64,000 bases of DNA from Pararhizobium antarcticum (GTDB taxonomy: Bacteria; Pseudomonadota; Alphaproteobacteria; Rhizobiales; Rhizobiaceae), in assembly GCF_001885585.1 (NCBI RefSeq), contig NZ_LSRP01000077.1:1-64000 (forward strand), given 5' to 3'. The notes under the pieces were generated by a model that saw nothing but the letters and a program-made list of their open reading frames with translations, searched no databases and had not been told where the DNA came from. Below, one piece after another: positions 27,800 through 36,593 of the stretch (position 1 is the first letter of the stretch; the number at the start of each line of letters is the position of its first letter). Position numbers and translations under genes: made by a program.

Positions 27800-28552
27800 T
27801 CACCGCCCCAGATAATTCTCGATCACCTTCGGATCGCTGCTGACAAAATCGATCGAGCCTTCGGCAAGCACCGATCCCTCGGCAAGGCACGTCACCTTGA
27901 CGCCGAGATCGCGAATGAAGCCCATATCGTGCTCGACGACGACGACGGAGCGGGTCTTGGCGATTTCCTTCAAAAGCACCGCTGTCTCGGAGGTTTCGGC
28001 GTCAGTCATGCCGGCAACCGGCTCGTCGACCAAAAGAAGCTTCGGTTCCTGCGCCAGCAGCATGCCGATTTCCAGCCACTGCTTTTGGCCATGGGAAAGA
28101 TTGGCGGCCAGATCGTCCTTGCGCGCCGTCATGCGCACGGTTTCGAGGATTTCCTCGATGCGGGCCTTGTCGCCGGGTGTCATGCGGTAGAACAGGGTCG
28201 AGAACACGCCGCGTTTGCGGTTCAGCGCCAGCTCGATATTGTCCCACACCGTATGGCTTTCAAACACCGTTGGCTTCTGGAACTTGCGGCCGATGCCGAG
28301 CTGGGCAATGTCGGCTTCATCCTTCTTGGTCAGGTCGACTTCGCCATTGAAAAAAACCTGCCCCGAATCCGGCCGGGTCTTGCCGGTGATAATGTCCATC
28401 ATCGTCGTCTTGCCGGCGCCGTTCGGCCCGATGATCGCCCTGAGCTCTCCTGGCTCGACCACGAAAGACAGAGAATTCAGCGCCTTGAAACCATCAAAGG
28501 AGACGGAGACACCATCGAGATAGAGCATGCTTGTCGACATTTTTCCGGCCAT
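27800..28552 (-). CDS. urtD: Urea ABC transporter ATP-binding subunit UrtD
   Basis: A 250-residue LivG-class ATPase: Walker [36 protein letters not shown], signature LSHGQKQWLEIGMLLAQ and Walker B LLLVDEPVAGMTDAET. The LSHGQKQWLEIG form is the UrtD signature. ATGs at codons 5 and 9 are possible alternative starts. It begins 4 bp downstream of urtC. Confidence 0.95.
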   Translation of the reverse strand: MAGKMSTSMLYLDGVSVSFDGFKALNSLSFVVEPGELRAIIGPNGAGKTTMMDIITGKTRPDSGQVFFNGEVDLTKKDEADIAQLGIGRKFQKPTVFESHTVWDNIELALNRKRGVFSTLFYRMTPGDKARIEEILETVRMTARKDDLAANLSHGQKQWLEIGMLLAQEPKLLLVDEPVAGMTDAETSETAVLLKEIAKTRSVVVVEHDMGFIRDLGVKVTCLAEGSVLAEGSIDFVSSDPKVIENYLGR

Positions 28553-28556
28553 GGCT

Positions 28557-29744
28557 CTACTCCGCTGCCTGTGGGCTTGCTGTGGTTGCGGTCAGGGCCG
28601 CCGCCTTGTCTTCCTGGTAGGTCTTCTCGGTTTCGCCGGCAGCCTTGTATTCCCGGCGGCGCGCAAAATACTGCTCGACCGTACCGACAATGCCCTTGGG
28701 CAGGAACAGCGTGGTGGCCACGAACAGGGCACCGAGCGCAAACAGCCAGAACTCCGGGAAGGCGGCCGTGAAGATGCTCTTGCCGAAGTTGACGAGGATG
28801 GCGCCGATGATCGGGCCGATCAGCGTTCCGCGTCCGCCGACAGCCGTCCAGATGACCACCTCGATGGAGTTTGCCGGGGCAAACTCGCCCGGATTGATAA
28901 TGCCGACCTGCGGCACGTAAAGCGCGCCGGCGACACCCGCCATCATTGCCGAGATCGTGAAGATGAAGAGCTTCATGTTCTCAACGCGATAGCCGAGGAA
29001 GCGCGTCCGGCTTTCCGCATCCCGCACGCCGACCAGAACCTTGCCGTATTTCGACCGGACGATGGCCGAACTGAGCAGCAGCGCCAGTGCCAGGGCAATG
29101 GCGGTTGCGGCAAACAGCGAGGCGCGTGTTCCCGCGGCCTGGATATTCTGTCCGAGAATATCCTTGAAGTCCGTCAGGCCGTTATTGCCGCCAAAGCCCA
29201 TTTCGTTGCGGAAGAAGGCGAGGAGCAAAGCATAGGTCATGGCCTGCGTGATGATCGACAGGTAGACGCCTGTGACGCGCGAGCGGAAGGCCAGCCAACC
29301 GAAGACGAAGGCGAGCAGGCCAGTCACGACAATCACCATCAGGGCGGCAAAACCGAAATGGCTGAAACCATACCAGTACCAGGGCAATTCCGGCCAGTTG
29401 AGGAAGACCATGAAGTCCGGCAGGTCCGGATTGGCATAGACGCCGCGATTGCCGATCTGGCGCATCAGGTACATGCCCATGGCATAACCGCCCAGCGCAA
29501 AGAAGGCGCCATGGCCGAGCGACAGGATGCCGCAATAGCCCCAGACAAGATCGAGCGCGAGCGCCAGCAGCGCATAGCAGAGATATTTTCCCAGCAGCGG
29601 CACAAGATAGCCCGGGATATGCAGCGGATTGCTTTCTGCCAGAAGCAGGTTTGACAGCGGAACGAAGGCAGCGGCCAGAAGGATCAGAAAAGCGACGATG
29701 AGCGTCTTCTTTTCGTGGGTGCGCAGGAGCATTTGCGAAATCAT
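28557..29744 (-). CDS. urtC: Urea ABC transporter permease UrtC
   Basis: A 395-residue LivM-class permease with about nine helices; LVWGYCGILSLGHGAFFALG and the C-terminal VIWTAVGGRGTLIGPIIGA are the conserved permease segments. ATG 29744 overlaps the urtB stop (ATGA), which fixes the start against a longer open frame. The C-terminal tail (about 30 residues, ATTASPQAAE at the end) is cytoplasmic and variable. Confidence 0.95.
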   Translation of the reverse strand: MISQMLLRTHEKKTLIVAFLILLAAAFVPLSNLLLAESNPLHIPGYLVPLLGKYLCYALLALALDLVWGYCGILSLGHGAFFALGGYAMGMYLMRQIGNRGVYANPDLPDFMVFLNWPELPWYWYGFSHFGFAALMVIVVTGLLAFVFGWLAFRSRVTGVYLSIITQAMTYALLLAFFRNEMGFGGNNGLTDFKDILGQNIQAAGTRASLFAATAIALALALLLSSAIVRSKYGKVLVGVRDAESRTRFLGYRVENMKLFIFTISAMMAGVAGALYVPQVGIINPGEFAPANSIEVVIWTAVGGRGTLIGPIIGAILVNFGKSIFTAAFPEFWLFALGALFVATTLFLPKGIVGTVEQYFARRREYKAAGETEKTYQEDKAAALTATTASPQAAE

Positions 29745-31348
29745 TGTTCGACCGCCCTTCCCTTGAGCGCGAACAGCCCGCGCGGCCGCCGCTGAATGAA
29801 CAGAATGATGAGAACCAGGATCAGGATCTTGCCAAGCACGGCGCCGGCATAGGGCTCGAGAAACTTGTTGGCGATGCCGAGCGTCAGCGCGCCGACCAGC
29901 GTGCCCCAGAGATTGCCGACCCCGCCGAACACGACGACCATGAAGCTGTCGATGATGTAGTTCTGCCCGAGATTGGGCGAGACGTTGTCGATCTGGCTGA
30001 GTGCGACCCCGGCAATGCCGGCAATGCCGGAGCCGAGACCGAAGGTCAGCGCATCGACCCAGGGGGTGCGGATACCCATGGAAGAAGCCATGCGTCGGTT
30101 CTGGGTGACAGCGCGCATCTGCAGGCCAAATTTCGAACGCTTCAGCAGCAGCAGCAGGGCGATGAAGACGCCGATCGAAAAGACGATGATCCACATCCGG
30201 TTATAGGTGATCGACAGACCGCCAAAGTCGAACGCGCCGGACATCCAGCTCGGATTGTCCACCTGTCGGTTGGTCGGCCCGAAGATCGTGCGGATCGACT
30301 GTTGCAGGATGAGCGACAGACCCCAGGTGGCAAGCAGCGTCTCGAGCGGCCGGCCATAGAGCCAGCGGATAATGCTGCGCTCGATGCCGATACCGACGAG
30401 ACCGGTGAAGAGAAAAGCCATCGGTACCGCAAAAGCCAGCGTGTAATCGACAAGCCCGGGTGCAACGGCAGCCACGGTCTGCTGCACGACATAGGTCGTG
30501 TAGGCGCCGAGCATGACCATTTCGCCATGCGCCATGTTGATGATGCCCATGACGCCGAAGGTGATTGCCAGACCGATGGCGGCCAGCAGCAGCACCGACC
30601 CCAGCGACAGCCCGTACCAGAGGTTCTGGGCGACGTCCCACACGGCAAGGCTGCTCTCGATCGAGCTGATGTGGCGCTCAATTTCAGGCTTTAGTTCTAC
30701 CGGCGCGCTGGTCAGCGCGGCCTTCAGGATCGTCAGCGCATCGCGATTGCCGCGCGACGCGACCATTTCGATGGCTGCCTCCTTTTCGGCGACGCTGGCG
30801 TCGGTTTTCAGCAGGATGACAGCGCGCACAGCCTCCATCGTGTTCTTGACCTCGGTATCCTTTTCCTCCGCCAGCGCGCTGTTGAGAAGATCCAGATTGT
30901 CCGGGTTCGCATCCCTTAGCAGGTCCTGTGCCGCAGCCAGACGCGCCGAGCGGTCCGGGCTCATCAGTGTCAGCTGGCTCATCGCCGCGGTGATCGCGCC
31001 ACGCAGACTGTTGTTGAGGCGGATTTTGGTGAGATTTCCGGGCGCATCGGCAACCGGCGTACCCGTGAGCACATCGACGAAACTGCCATCGCTGTCACCG
31101 GCGAGATAGATGGGGCCGCCATTTTTGGCTGCAAAAAGTTTGCCGTCGCTGAGGTTCTGCAGGATCTCCGCGACCTTGGGATCGCCGGATGCAGCCAGCG
31201 CGTTGACCGCCTGGACCTTCTGGGGGAAATTGCCGACACCGAGCGCATCGACGAGCGGCCTTATGTCTTCCTGGGCACGCAGCCCGGTTGCCAGGCAACT
31301 GACGAGAAGACAAAGGGCGACAAGGAAGGTTTGGATGGCGCGATACAT
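29741..31348 (-). CDS. urtB: Urea ABC transporter permease UrtB with periplasmic N-terminal extension
   Basis: A 535-residue LivH-class permease. As in other UrtB proteins, a signal peptide (MYRAIQTFLVALCLLVSCLA) and an extension of about 230 residues with helical-repeat sequence (VQAVNALAASGDPKVAEIL) precede the membrane domain (GVMGIINMAHGEMVMLGAYT, FGLGSGIAGIAGVALSQID). ATG 31348 is chosen because it starts the signal peptide; AAGAAGAG precedes it. It lies 342 bp after urtA. Confidence 0.94.
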   Translation of the reverse strand: MYRAIQTFLVALCLLVSCLATGLRAQEDIRPLVDALGVGNFPQKVQAVNALAASGDPKVAEILQNLSDGKLFAAKNGGPIYLAGDSDGSFVDVLTGTPVADAPGNLTKIRLNNSLRGAITAAMSQLTLMSPDRSARLAAAQDLLRDANPDNLDLLNSALAEEKDTEVKNTMEAVRAVILLKTDASVAEKEAAIEMVASRGNRDALTILKAALTSAPVELKPEIERHISSIESSLAVWDVAQNLWYGLSLGSVLLLAAIGLAITFGVMGIINMAHGEMVMLGAYTTYVVQQTVAAVAPGLVDYTLAFAVPMAFLFTGLVGIGIERSIIRWLYGRPLETLLATWGLSLILQQSIRTIFGPTNRQVDNPSWMSGAFDFGGLSITYNRMWIIVFSIGVFIALLLLLKRSKFGLQMRAVTQNRRMASSMGIRTPWVDALTFGLGSGIAGIAGVALSQIDNVSPNLGQNYIIDSFMVVVFGGVGNLWGTLVGALTLGIANKFLEPYAGAVLGKILILVLIILFIQRRPRGLFALKGRAVEQ

Positions 31349-31690
31349 GGCTCTTCTTGTTCCGTTGGATCCGGCGCTGCGCCTCGGGAGATAGCGCGGC
31401 ATCAAAGCTGTTGCCTAACATTTCCGCATATCCGTGCCGGCTGAGGACCAGATCGAACACCAGGGAAGCGATCGGCCGCCCGGAACAGGTGCCGCCGTTC
31501 ACGAAGCAGGAAACGTGCCACCTGTGGGCGCCCTCATGAGCGCAAGATGGGAGTGAAGTCCCTCCGTCCAGATGGGAGACCGGGACGGAGGGTATTGGCG
31601 TAAAATCAAAACGTCATGGGATCATTTGAGAGTGACGGCCGAGACCGTCACCCGAATATATTGACCTTGATGAAAACAGCAATCTTACTA
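31349..31690. other. 342 bp gap between urtA and urtB with two stem-loops
   Basis: No gene seen. Two inverted repeats lie here: GTGACGG/CCGTCAC (31632-31651) just after the urtA stop, and CCCTCCGTCC/GGACGGAGGG (31560-31592), both without U-tracts. Such structures after a binding-protein gene often stabilise its mRNA and limit read-through, making binding protein more abundant than the rest. Confidence 0.5.
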
Positions 31691-32980
31691 TCAGGAACCC
31701 TTGCCACCACACTTGCCGGTGGCAACGTTGAAGTTGCCGCACTCCATCGGCTTGCGCCAATCGGAGATAAGATCCTTCGAGTCGGGCAGGTAGTCGGACC
31801 ATTCGTCACCGACGACGGCCGGGGTCTGCTGCACGATTTCGAACTGGCCGTCTTCCTGGATTTCACCGATCAGCACCGGCTTGGTGATGTGGTGGTTCGG
31901 CATGACGGTGGCATAGCCGCCCGAAAGGTTCGGAACGGTCGTGCCGATGATCGTGTCGAGAACGGCGTCCGTGTCTGTCGTGCCGGCAGCTTCGACGGCA
32001 GATACCCAGGCCTTGAAGCCGATATAGGCAGCTTCCATCGGGTCGTTGGTAACGCGCTTGTCGTTCTTGGTGTAGGCATGCCACTGTTCGATGAACTCGG
32101 CATTGACCGGCGCATCAACCGACTGGAAGTAGTTCCAGGCAGCAAGATGGCCAACCAGCGGCTTCGTATCGAGGCCCGCGAGTTCTTCTTCCCCGACGGA
32201 GAACGCGATAACAGGGATGTCGGTGGCCTTGATGCCCTGGTTGCCGAGTTCCTTGTAGAAGGGAACGTTGGCATCACCATTGATCGTCGAGACGACCGCG
32301 GTCTTCTTGCCGGCCGAGCCGAATTCCTTGATCTTGGCAACTTCCGTCTGCCAGTCGGAGAAACCGAACGGCGTGTAGTTGATCAGGATGTCTTCCTTCG
32401 GGATGCCCTTCGCGATCAGGTAGGCTTCCAGGATCTTGTTGGTCGTGCGCGGATAGACATAGTCGGTGCCTTCCAGAACGAAACGCTCGACGCCTTCGGT
32501 TTCCATCAGGTAATCGACGGCCGGAATGGCCTGCTGGTTCGGCGCGGCGCCTGTGTAGAAAATGTTGCGCGAGGATTCTTCACCCTCGTACTGGACCGGG
32601 TAGAAGAGGATGGAATTCAGCTCTTCGAAAACAGGCAGGACGGATTTGCGCGACGACGAGGTCCAGCAACCGAATACGGCCGAAACCTTGTTGACCGAGA
32701 TCAGCTCGCGGGCCTTTTCGGCGAACAGCGGCCAGTCGGAGGCCGGATCGACGACGACGGCTTCAAGTTTCTTGCCGAGCAGACCGCCCTTCTTGTTCTG
32801 ATCCTCGATGAGCATCAGCATGGCATCCTTGAGCGTGGTCTCGGAGATGGCCATCGTGCCGGACAGCGAATGCAGAACGCCGACCTTGATCGTGTCTTCC
32901 TGCGCAATTGCAGGGGACATTGCTGTCGCAGCCAGTGCCGCGGCCAGAAACGCACCCATGACATGAGATTTGATTTTCAT
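31691..32980 (-). CDS. urtA: Urea ABC transporter substrate-binding protein UrtA
   Basis: A 429-residue periplasmic protein with a signal peptide (MGAFLAAALAATAMSPAIA, cleavage near AQED). DTIKVGVLHSLSGTMAISET and FGCWTSSSRKSVLPVFEELN are characteristic of UrtA/FmdD-type urea or short-chain amide binding proteins. It is the first gene of urtABCDE, divergent from the permease-fused kinase across 226 bp. The neighbouring complete urease set supports urea over amides as the main ligand. Confidence 0.96.
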   Translation of the reverse strand: MKIKSHVMGAFLAAALAATAMSPAIAQEDTIKVGVLHSLSGTMAISETTLKDAMLMLIEDQNKKGGLLGKKLEAVVVDPASDWPLFAEKARELISVNKVSAVFGCWTSSSRKSVLPVFEELNSILFYPVQYEGEESSRNIFYTGAAPNQQAIPAVDYLMETEGVERFVLEGTDYVYPRTTNKILEAYLIAKGIPKEDILINYTPFGFSDWQTEVAKIKEFGSAGKKTAVVSTINGDANVPFYKELGNQGIKATDIPVIAFSVGEEELAGLDTKPLVGHLAAWNYFQSVDAPVNAEFIEQWHAYTKNDKRVTNDPMEAAYIGFKAWVSAVEAAGTTDTDAVLDTIIGTTVPNLSGGYATVMPNHHITKPVLIGEIQEDGQFEIVQQTPAVVGDEWSDYLPDSKDLISDWRKPMECGNFNVATGKCGGKGS

Positions 32981-33072
32981 TGTGAACCCCTCTCGTTCTC
33001 TTGACGACGGCGTCTTGGGAGACCTTTAACCGTTCGTAAACAGACTATCCGCCGGGGTTCATCAAAGCTGTA

Positions 33073-33088
33073 TACGTCAATTGACGTA
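33073..33088. promoter_or_regulatory. Perfect 16 bp palindrome in the urtA/kinase divergent region
   Basis: TACGTCAATTGACGTA is its own reverse complement over 16 bases. It lies 93 bp upstream of the urtA start and 119 bp before the kinase start. A LuxR-type response regulator is encoded 3.5 kb away, so it is a natural candidate ligand, but a different regulator could bind. The site is read directly; its role is inferred. Confidence 0.55.
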
Positions 33089-33112
33089 GTCGGGGTGGGC
33101 AAGTGTGCAATG

Positions 33113-33129
33113 CGGTATACTTAATACCG
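33113..33129. promoter_or_regulatory. Inverted repeat near the kinase promoter
   Basis: CGGTAT-ACTTA-ATACCG is a 6-5-6 inverted repeat, 25 bp after the perfect palindrome and 78 bp before the kinase ATG. It overlaps a TATACT sequence that could be a -10 element for the plus-strand promoter. Confidence 0.4.
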
Positions 33130-33206
33130 ATCCGTTTCTATGCTACGCCCAATCGAGGCCGCCAAAACCGGCCGCAACGGCCAGAAAACGGGACACCCAC
33201 GCATCG

Positions 33207-36200
33207 ATGACAGCCCGCCAGCGCATCATTCCGGTCCGGCGCGAATACAATCGCTGGGTCGCCAACCAGACGCTGGAAGATTATGCGCTGCGCTTCACCG
33301 CCAAGAGCGCCCGGCAATTTTCCTCGCAGCGCATCTCGCAAACCGCGATCGGAGCGATTTCGTTCCTGGCGCTGGAAGCGATCGGCGGCGCCATCACGCT
33401 GTCCTACGGTACGACCAATGCGATCATCGCCATTCTGGTAGCCAGCGCCGTCATGCTCGGTGTCGGCCTGCCGATCAGCCGCTATGCCATCCGCCATGGC
33501 GTCGATATCGACCTCCTGACACGCGGGGCGAGCTTCGGTTACATCGGCTCGACGATCACCTCGCTGATCTATGCCTCCTTCACCTTCATGCTGTTTGCCA
33601 TCGAGGCCTCAATCATGTCGGCGGCGCTCGAACTGGCGCTCGGCATACCACTGTGGATCGGGTATATCATCAGCGCCGTTATGGTCATCCCGCTGGTGAC
33701 GCATGGGGTGCGGCTGATCAGCCGGTTCCAGATCATGACCCAGCCGTTCTGGATCATCCTCAACATCCTGCCCTTCATTTTCATTGCGCTGGCCGACTGG
33801 AGCAAATTCGATCTCTGGCTGTCCTTCGAGGGCGCCCACAAGGCTGCCGCGGCACCCGGCCAGATCGCGTCCTTCTCGCTTGCCGAATTCGGCGCCGCAT
33901 CCGCCGTTATTCTCGCGCTGATGGCGCAGATCGGTGAACAGGTCGACTTCCTGCGTTTTCTGCCGCCTGAAGGGCAAAGCAAGGCGCGACATCGTTTCGC
34001 AGTGTTTCTGGCCGGCGCCGGCTGGGTGGTCGTCGGTGCGCCGAAGCTGCTTGCCGGATCCTTCCTTGTCGTTCTGTGCCTGAGTGCCGGCGTCTCGGTC
34101 GAGGATGCCGCCGATCCGGCCCATATGTATCTGACCGCCTTTGGCTACATGATCCCCTGGCCCAATGCGACGCTGCTTCTGATGGTCGCCTTCGTCGTCG
34201 TCTCGCAGTTGAAGATCAACGTCATGAACGCCTATGCAGGATCACTCGCCTGGTCGAATTTCTTTTCGCGGCTGACCCACAGCCACCCCGGCCGCGTCGT
34301 CTGGCTGATGTTCAACGTCGCGATCGCGCTTCTTCTGATGGAACTCGGCATCTACCGGCTGCTAGAGGAAACGCTCGGCATCTTCTCGATCATCGCCATG
34401 TCCTGGCTCTGCGCGATTTCGGCCGATCTCTTCATCAACAAGCCATTTGGCCTTGCGCCCCCCGGCATCGAGTTCAAGCGGGCACATCTCTACGACATCA
34501 ATCCGGTCGGCGTCGGAGCAATGACGATTTCCGCCGCCGTCGCCCTTTTTGCGCATTTCGGGGCGTTCGGCGCCATGGCAGCCTCGCTCGCCCCCTATAT
34601 CGCGCTGATCACCGCCTTCATCACCTCGCCGGCCATCGCCAGGGCCACGAAAGGCAAATATTATCTGGCGCGCAAACCGCGGCAGAGCTGGAAAATGCTG
34701 CCGACCGTCACCTGCTCGATCTGCGAACATCCCTTCGAGCCGGAGGACATGGCCTGGTGCCCGGCCTATTCCGCGCCGATCTGTTCGCTCTGCTGCTCGC
34801 TCGACAGCCGCTGCCACGACATGTGCAAGCCGCATGCGCGCTTCAATGCGCAGACCGCCGTCGTCGCCAAGGCGCTCCTGCCGCAGATCGTCACGGAAAA
34901 GCTTGCGACCCGCCTCGGCCGCTACGGCATCGCCGTGGTGCTGGCAATCACCGGCATCGGCATCATCCTCGCGATGATCGCCCACCAGACGGGTACCGCA
35001 TCGCCCGAAATGGCCGAGGTGATCAACCGGACGGCGGTTGTTGTCTTCTTCGTCTTTTCGGTCGTCACCGGCGTCGTCTGCTGGTTCTATGTTCTTGCCC
35101 ATGACAGCCGACTGGTCGCCGAGGAAGAATCGTCCCGGCAGAACACGCTGCTGCTCAAGGAAATCGCCGCCCACAAGAAGACCGATGCCGCCCTGCAATA
35201 TGCAAAGGAGACGGCGGAAGCCGCCAACCGCGCCAAGAGCCGTTATGTCGTCGGCCTCAGCCACGAACTGCGGACGCCCTTGAATGCCGTGCTCGGTTAC
35301 GCGCAGATCCTCGAGCGGGACGAAACCATTCCGGCACCGCGACAATCGGCGATCAAGGTGATCAAGCGCAGCGCCGATCATCTGTCTGGTCTGATCGACG
35401 GGCTGCTCGACATATCCAAGATCGAGGCCGGCAGGCTTCAGGTCTATTCCAACGAGATCAACATCCAGGATTTTCTCGACCAGATCGCCGACATGTTCCG
35501 GCCGCAGGCGCAGGCCAAAGGACTGGTCTTCATTCACGATCGGGCCTCCAGTCTGCCGCAGCATGTCCGCACCGACGAAAAGCGGCTGCGCCAGATCCTC
35601 GTCAATCTCCTGTCCAATGCCATCAAGTTCACCGATACCGGCACCATCCGCTTCGATGTCGCCTATCGCAGCCAGGTTGCCACCTTCACGGTCTCCGATA
35701 CCGGTCGCGGCATTTCGGAAACAGACTTGCCGCGCATCTTCGAGCCTTTCCAGCGTGGCGAGGCCGAACATATCCGTCCGATGCCGGGTCTCGGGCTGGG
35801 GCTGACGATCACCCGGCTTCTGACGGAAACGCTGGGAGGCGAGATTTCCGTGGTCAGCACCCGCGACCAGGGCTCGACCTTCAAGGTCCGCCTGATGCTG
35901 TCGGCGATCGACCGGCCGATGCTTCCTTTGCCCTCCGTGCGCAAGATCGCCGGCTATAGCGGGCCGCGCCGCACCGTCGTCGTCGTCGATGACAATGAGG
36001 ATCACCGCGATCTGATGCGCGAAGTGCTGATGCCGCTGGACTTCGTCGTTTTGACTGCCGCTGGCGGCACGGAATGCCTGACACTGATCGAAGGGGTGCG
36101 CCCGGACCTTTTCCTGATCGACATTTCCATGCCCGGAATGAACGGCTGGCAGCTGGTGAGCCGGTTGCGCGACCAGGAACAGATCGCACCGATTATCATG

Positions 36201-36593
36201 CTCTCGGCGAATATCGGCGATGGTACGGCCGCAGACAGCCAGACCGGACACAACGACACGCTCGCCAAACCCTTCGATATCCGGCAATTGCAGGACAAAC
36301 TCGCCGTGCAGCTGGGTCTGGAATGGATCTACAGCGACACCCTGCCCGCGTCGCCCGAGAAACCGTCCGGCGAGATCCGCAATCCGGGCGTCACCCATGT
36401 CGAGGAGTTGATCAGGCTGGGCGAAATCGGCTATGTCCGTGGCATCGAGGCCAAGCTTGCCGATCTCGCGCGCTCCGAAGAAAACCAGCCCTTTACCGAG
36501 GCGGTGAAGACCTACGTGCAGGCCTTCGATCTGGCCGGCTATGCGGACTTCCTGCAGAATATCAACAAACAAGGGAGGCCGGCCGGTGACTGA
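33207..36593 (+). CDS. NCS1-permease-fused hybrid histidine kinase/response regulator
   Basis: A 1128-residue sensor. Residues 1 to about 490 form a complete NCS1-type (purine-cytosine/hydantoin/allantoin permease) membrane module with about twelve helices (for example LISRFQIMTQPFWIILNILP, ALMAQIGEQVDFLRFLP). Residues 503-540 form a Cys-rich linker (CSICEHPFEPEDMAWC, ICSLCCSLDSRCHDMC). Two further helices lie near 565-635, then a coiled linker, the phospho-acceptor H-box VVGLSHELRTPLNAVLGY (His686), a catalytic ATPase domain (LLSNAIKFTD, DTGRGISETDLPRIFEPF) and a receiver domain (Asp972 in FLIDISMPGMNGW). It probably senses a nitrogenous solute through its permease half. ATG 33207 is chosen as the recognisable start; upstream in-frame starts would lie over the operator-like repeats. 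It overlaps the next gene by 8 bp. Confidence 0.85.
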   Translation: MTARQRIIPVRREYNRWVANQTLEDYALRFTAKSARQFSSQRISQTAIGAISFLALEAIGGAITLSYGTTNAIIAILVASAVMLGVGLPISRYAIRHGVDIDLLTRGASFGYIGSTITSLIYASFTFMLFAIEASIMSAALELALGIPLWIGYIISAVMVIPLVTHGVRLISRFQIMTQPFWIILNILPFIFIALADWSKFDLWLSFEGAHKAAAAPGQIASFSLAEFGAASAVILALMAQIGEQVDFLRFLPPEGQSKARHRFAVFLAGAGWVVVGAPKLLAGSFLVVLCLSAGVSVEDAADPAHMYLTAFGYMIPWPNATLLLMVAFVVVSQLKINVMNAYAGSLAWSNFFSRLTHSHPGRVVWLMFNVAIALLLMELGIYRLLEETLGIFSIIAMSWLCAISADLFINKPFGLAPPGIEFKRAHLYDINPVGVGAMTISAAVALFAHFGAFGAMAASLAPYIALITAFITSPAIARATKGKYYLARKPRQSWKMLPTVTCSICEHPFEPEDMAWCPAYSAPICSLCCSLDSRCHDMCKPHARFNAQTAVVAKALLPQIVTEKLATRLGRYGIAVVLAITGIGIILAMIAHQTGTASPEMAEVINRTAVVVFFVFSVVTGVVCWFYVLAHDSRLVAEEESSRQNTLLLKEIAAHKKTDAALQYAKETAEAANRAKSRYVVGLSHELRTPLNAVLGYAQILERDETIPAPRQSAIKVIKRSADHLSGLIDGLLDISKIEAGRLQVYSNEINIQDFLDQIADMFRPQAQAKGLVFIHDRASSLPQHVRTDEKRLRQILVNLLSNAIKFTDTGTIRFDVAYRSQVATFTVSDTGRGISETDLPRIFEPFQRGEAEHIRPMPGLGLGLTITRLLTETLGGEISVVSTRDQGSTFKVRLMLSAIDRPMLPLPSVRKIAGYSGPRRTVVVVDDNEDHRDLMREVLMPLDFVVLTAAGGTECLTLIEGVRPDLFLIDISMPGMNGWQLVSRLRDQEQIAPIIMLSANIGDGTAADSQTGHNDTLAKPFDIRQLQDKLAVQLGLEWIYSDTLPASPEKPSGEIRNPGVTHVEELIRLGEIGYVRGIEAKLADLARSEENQPFTEAVKTYVQAFDLAGYADFLQNINKQGRPAGD

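Noticed and set aside
33089-33112. Possible sigma-54 promoter near urtA
   Set aside because: The minus-strand TGCAC...TTGCC segment lacks the GG/GC 10-base spacing, so I did not call a promoter.
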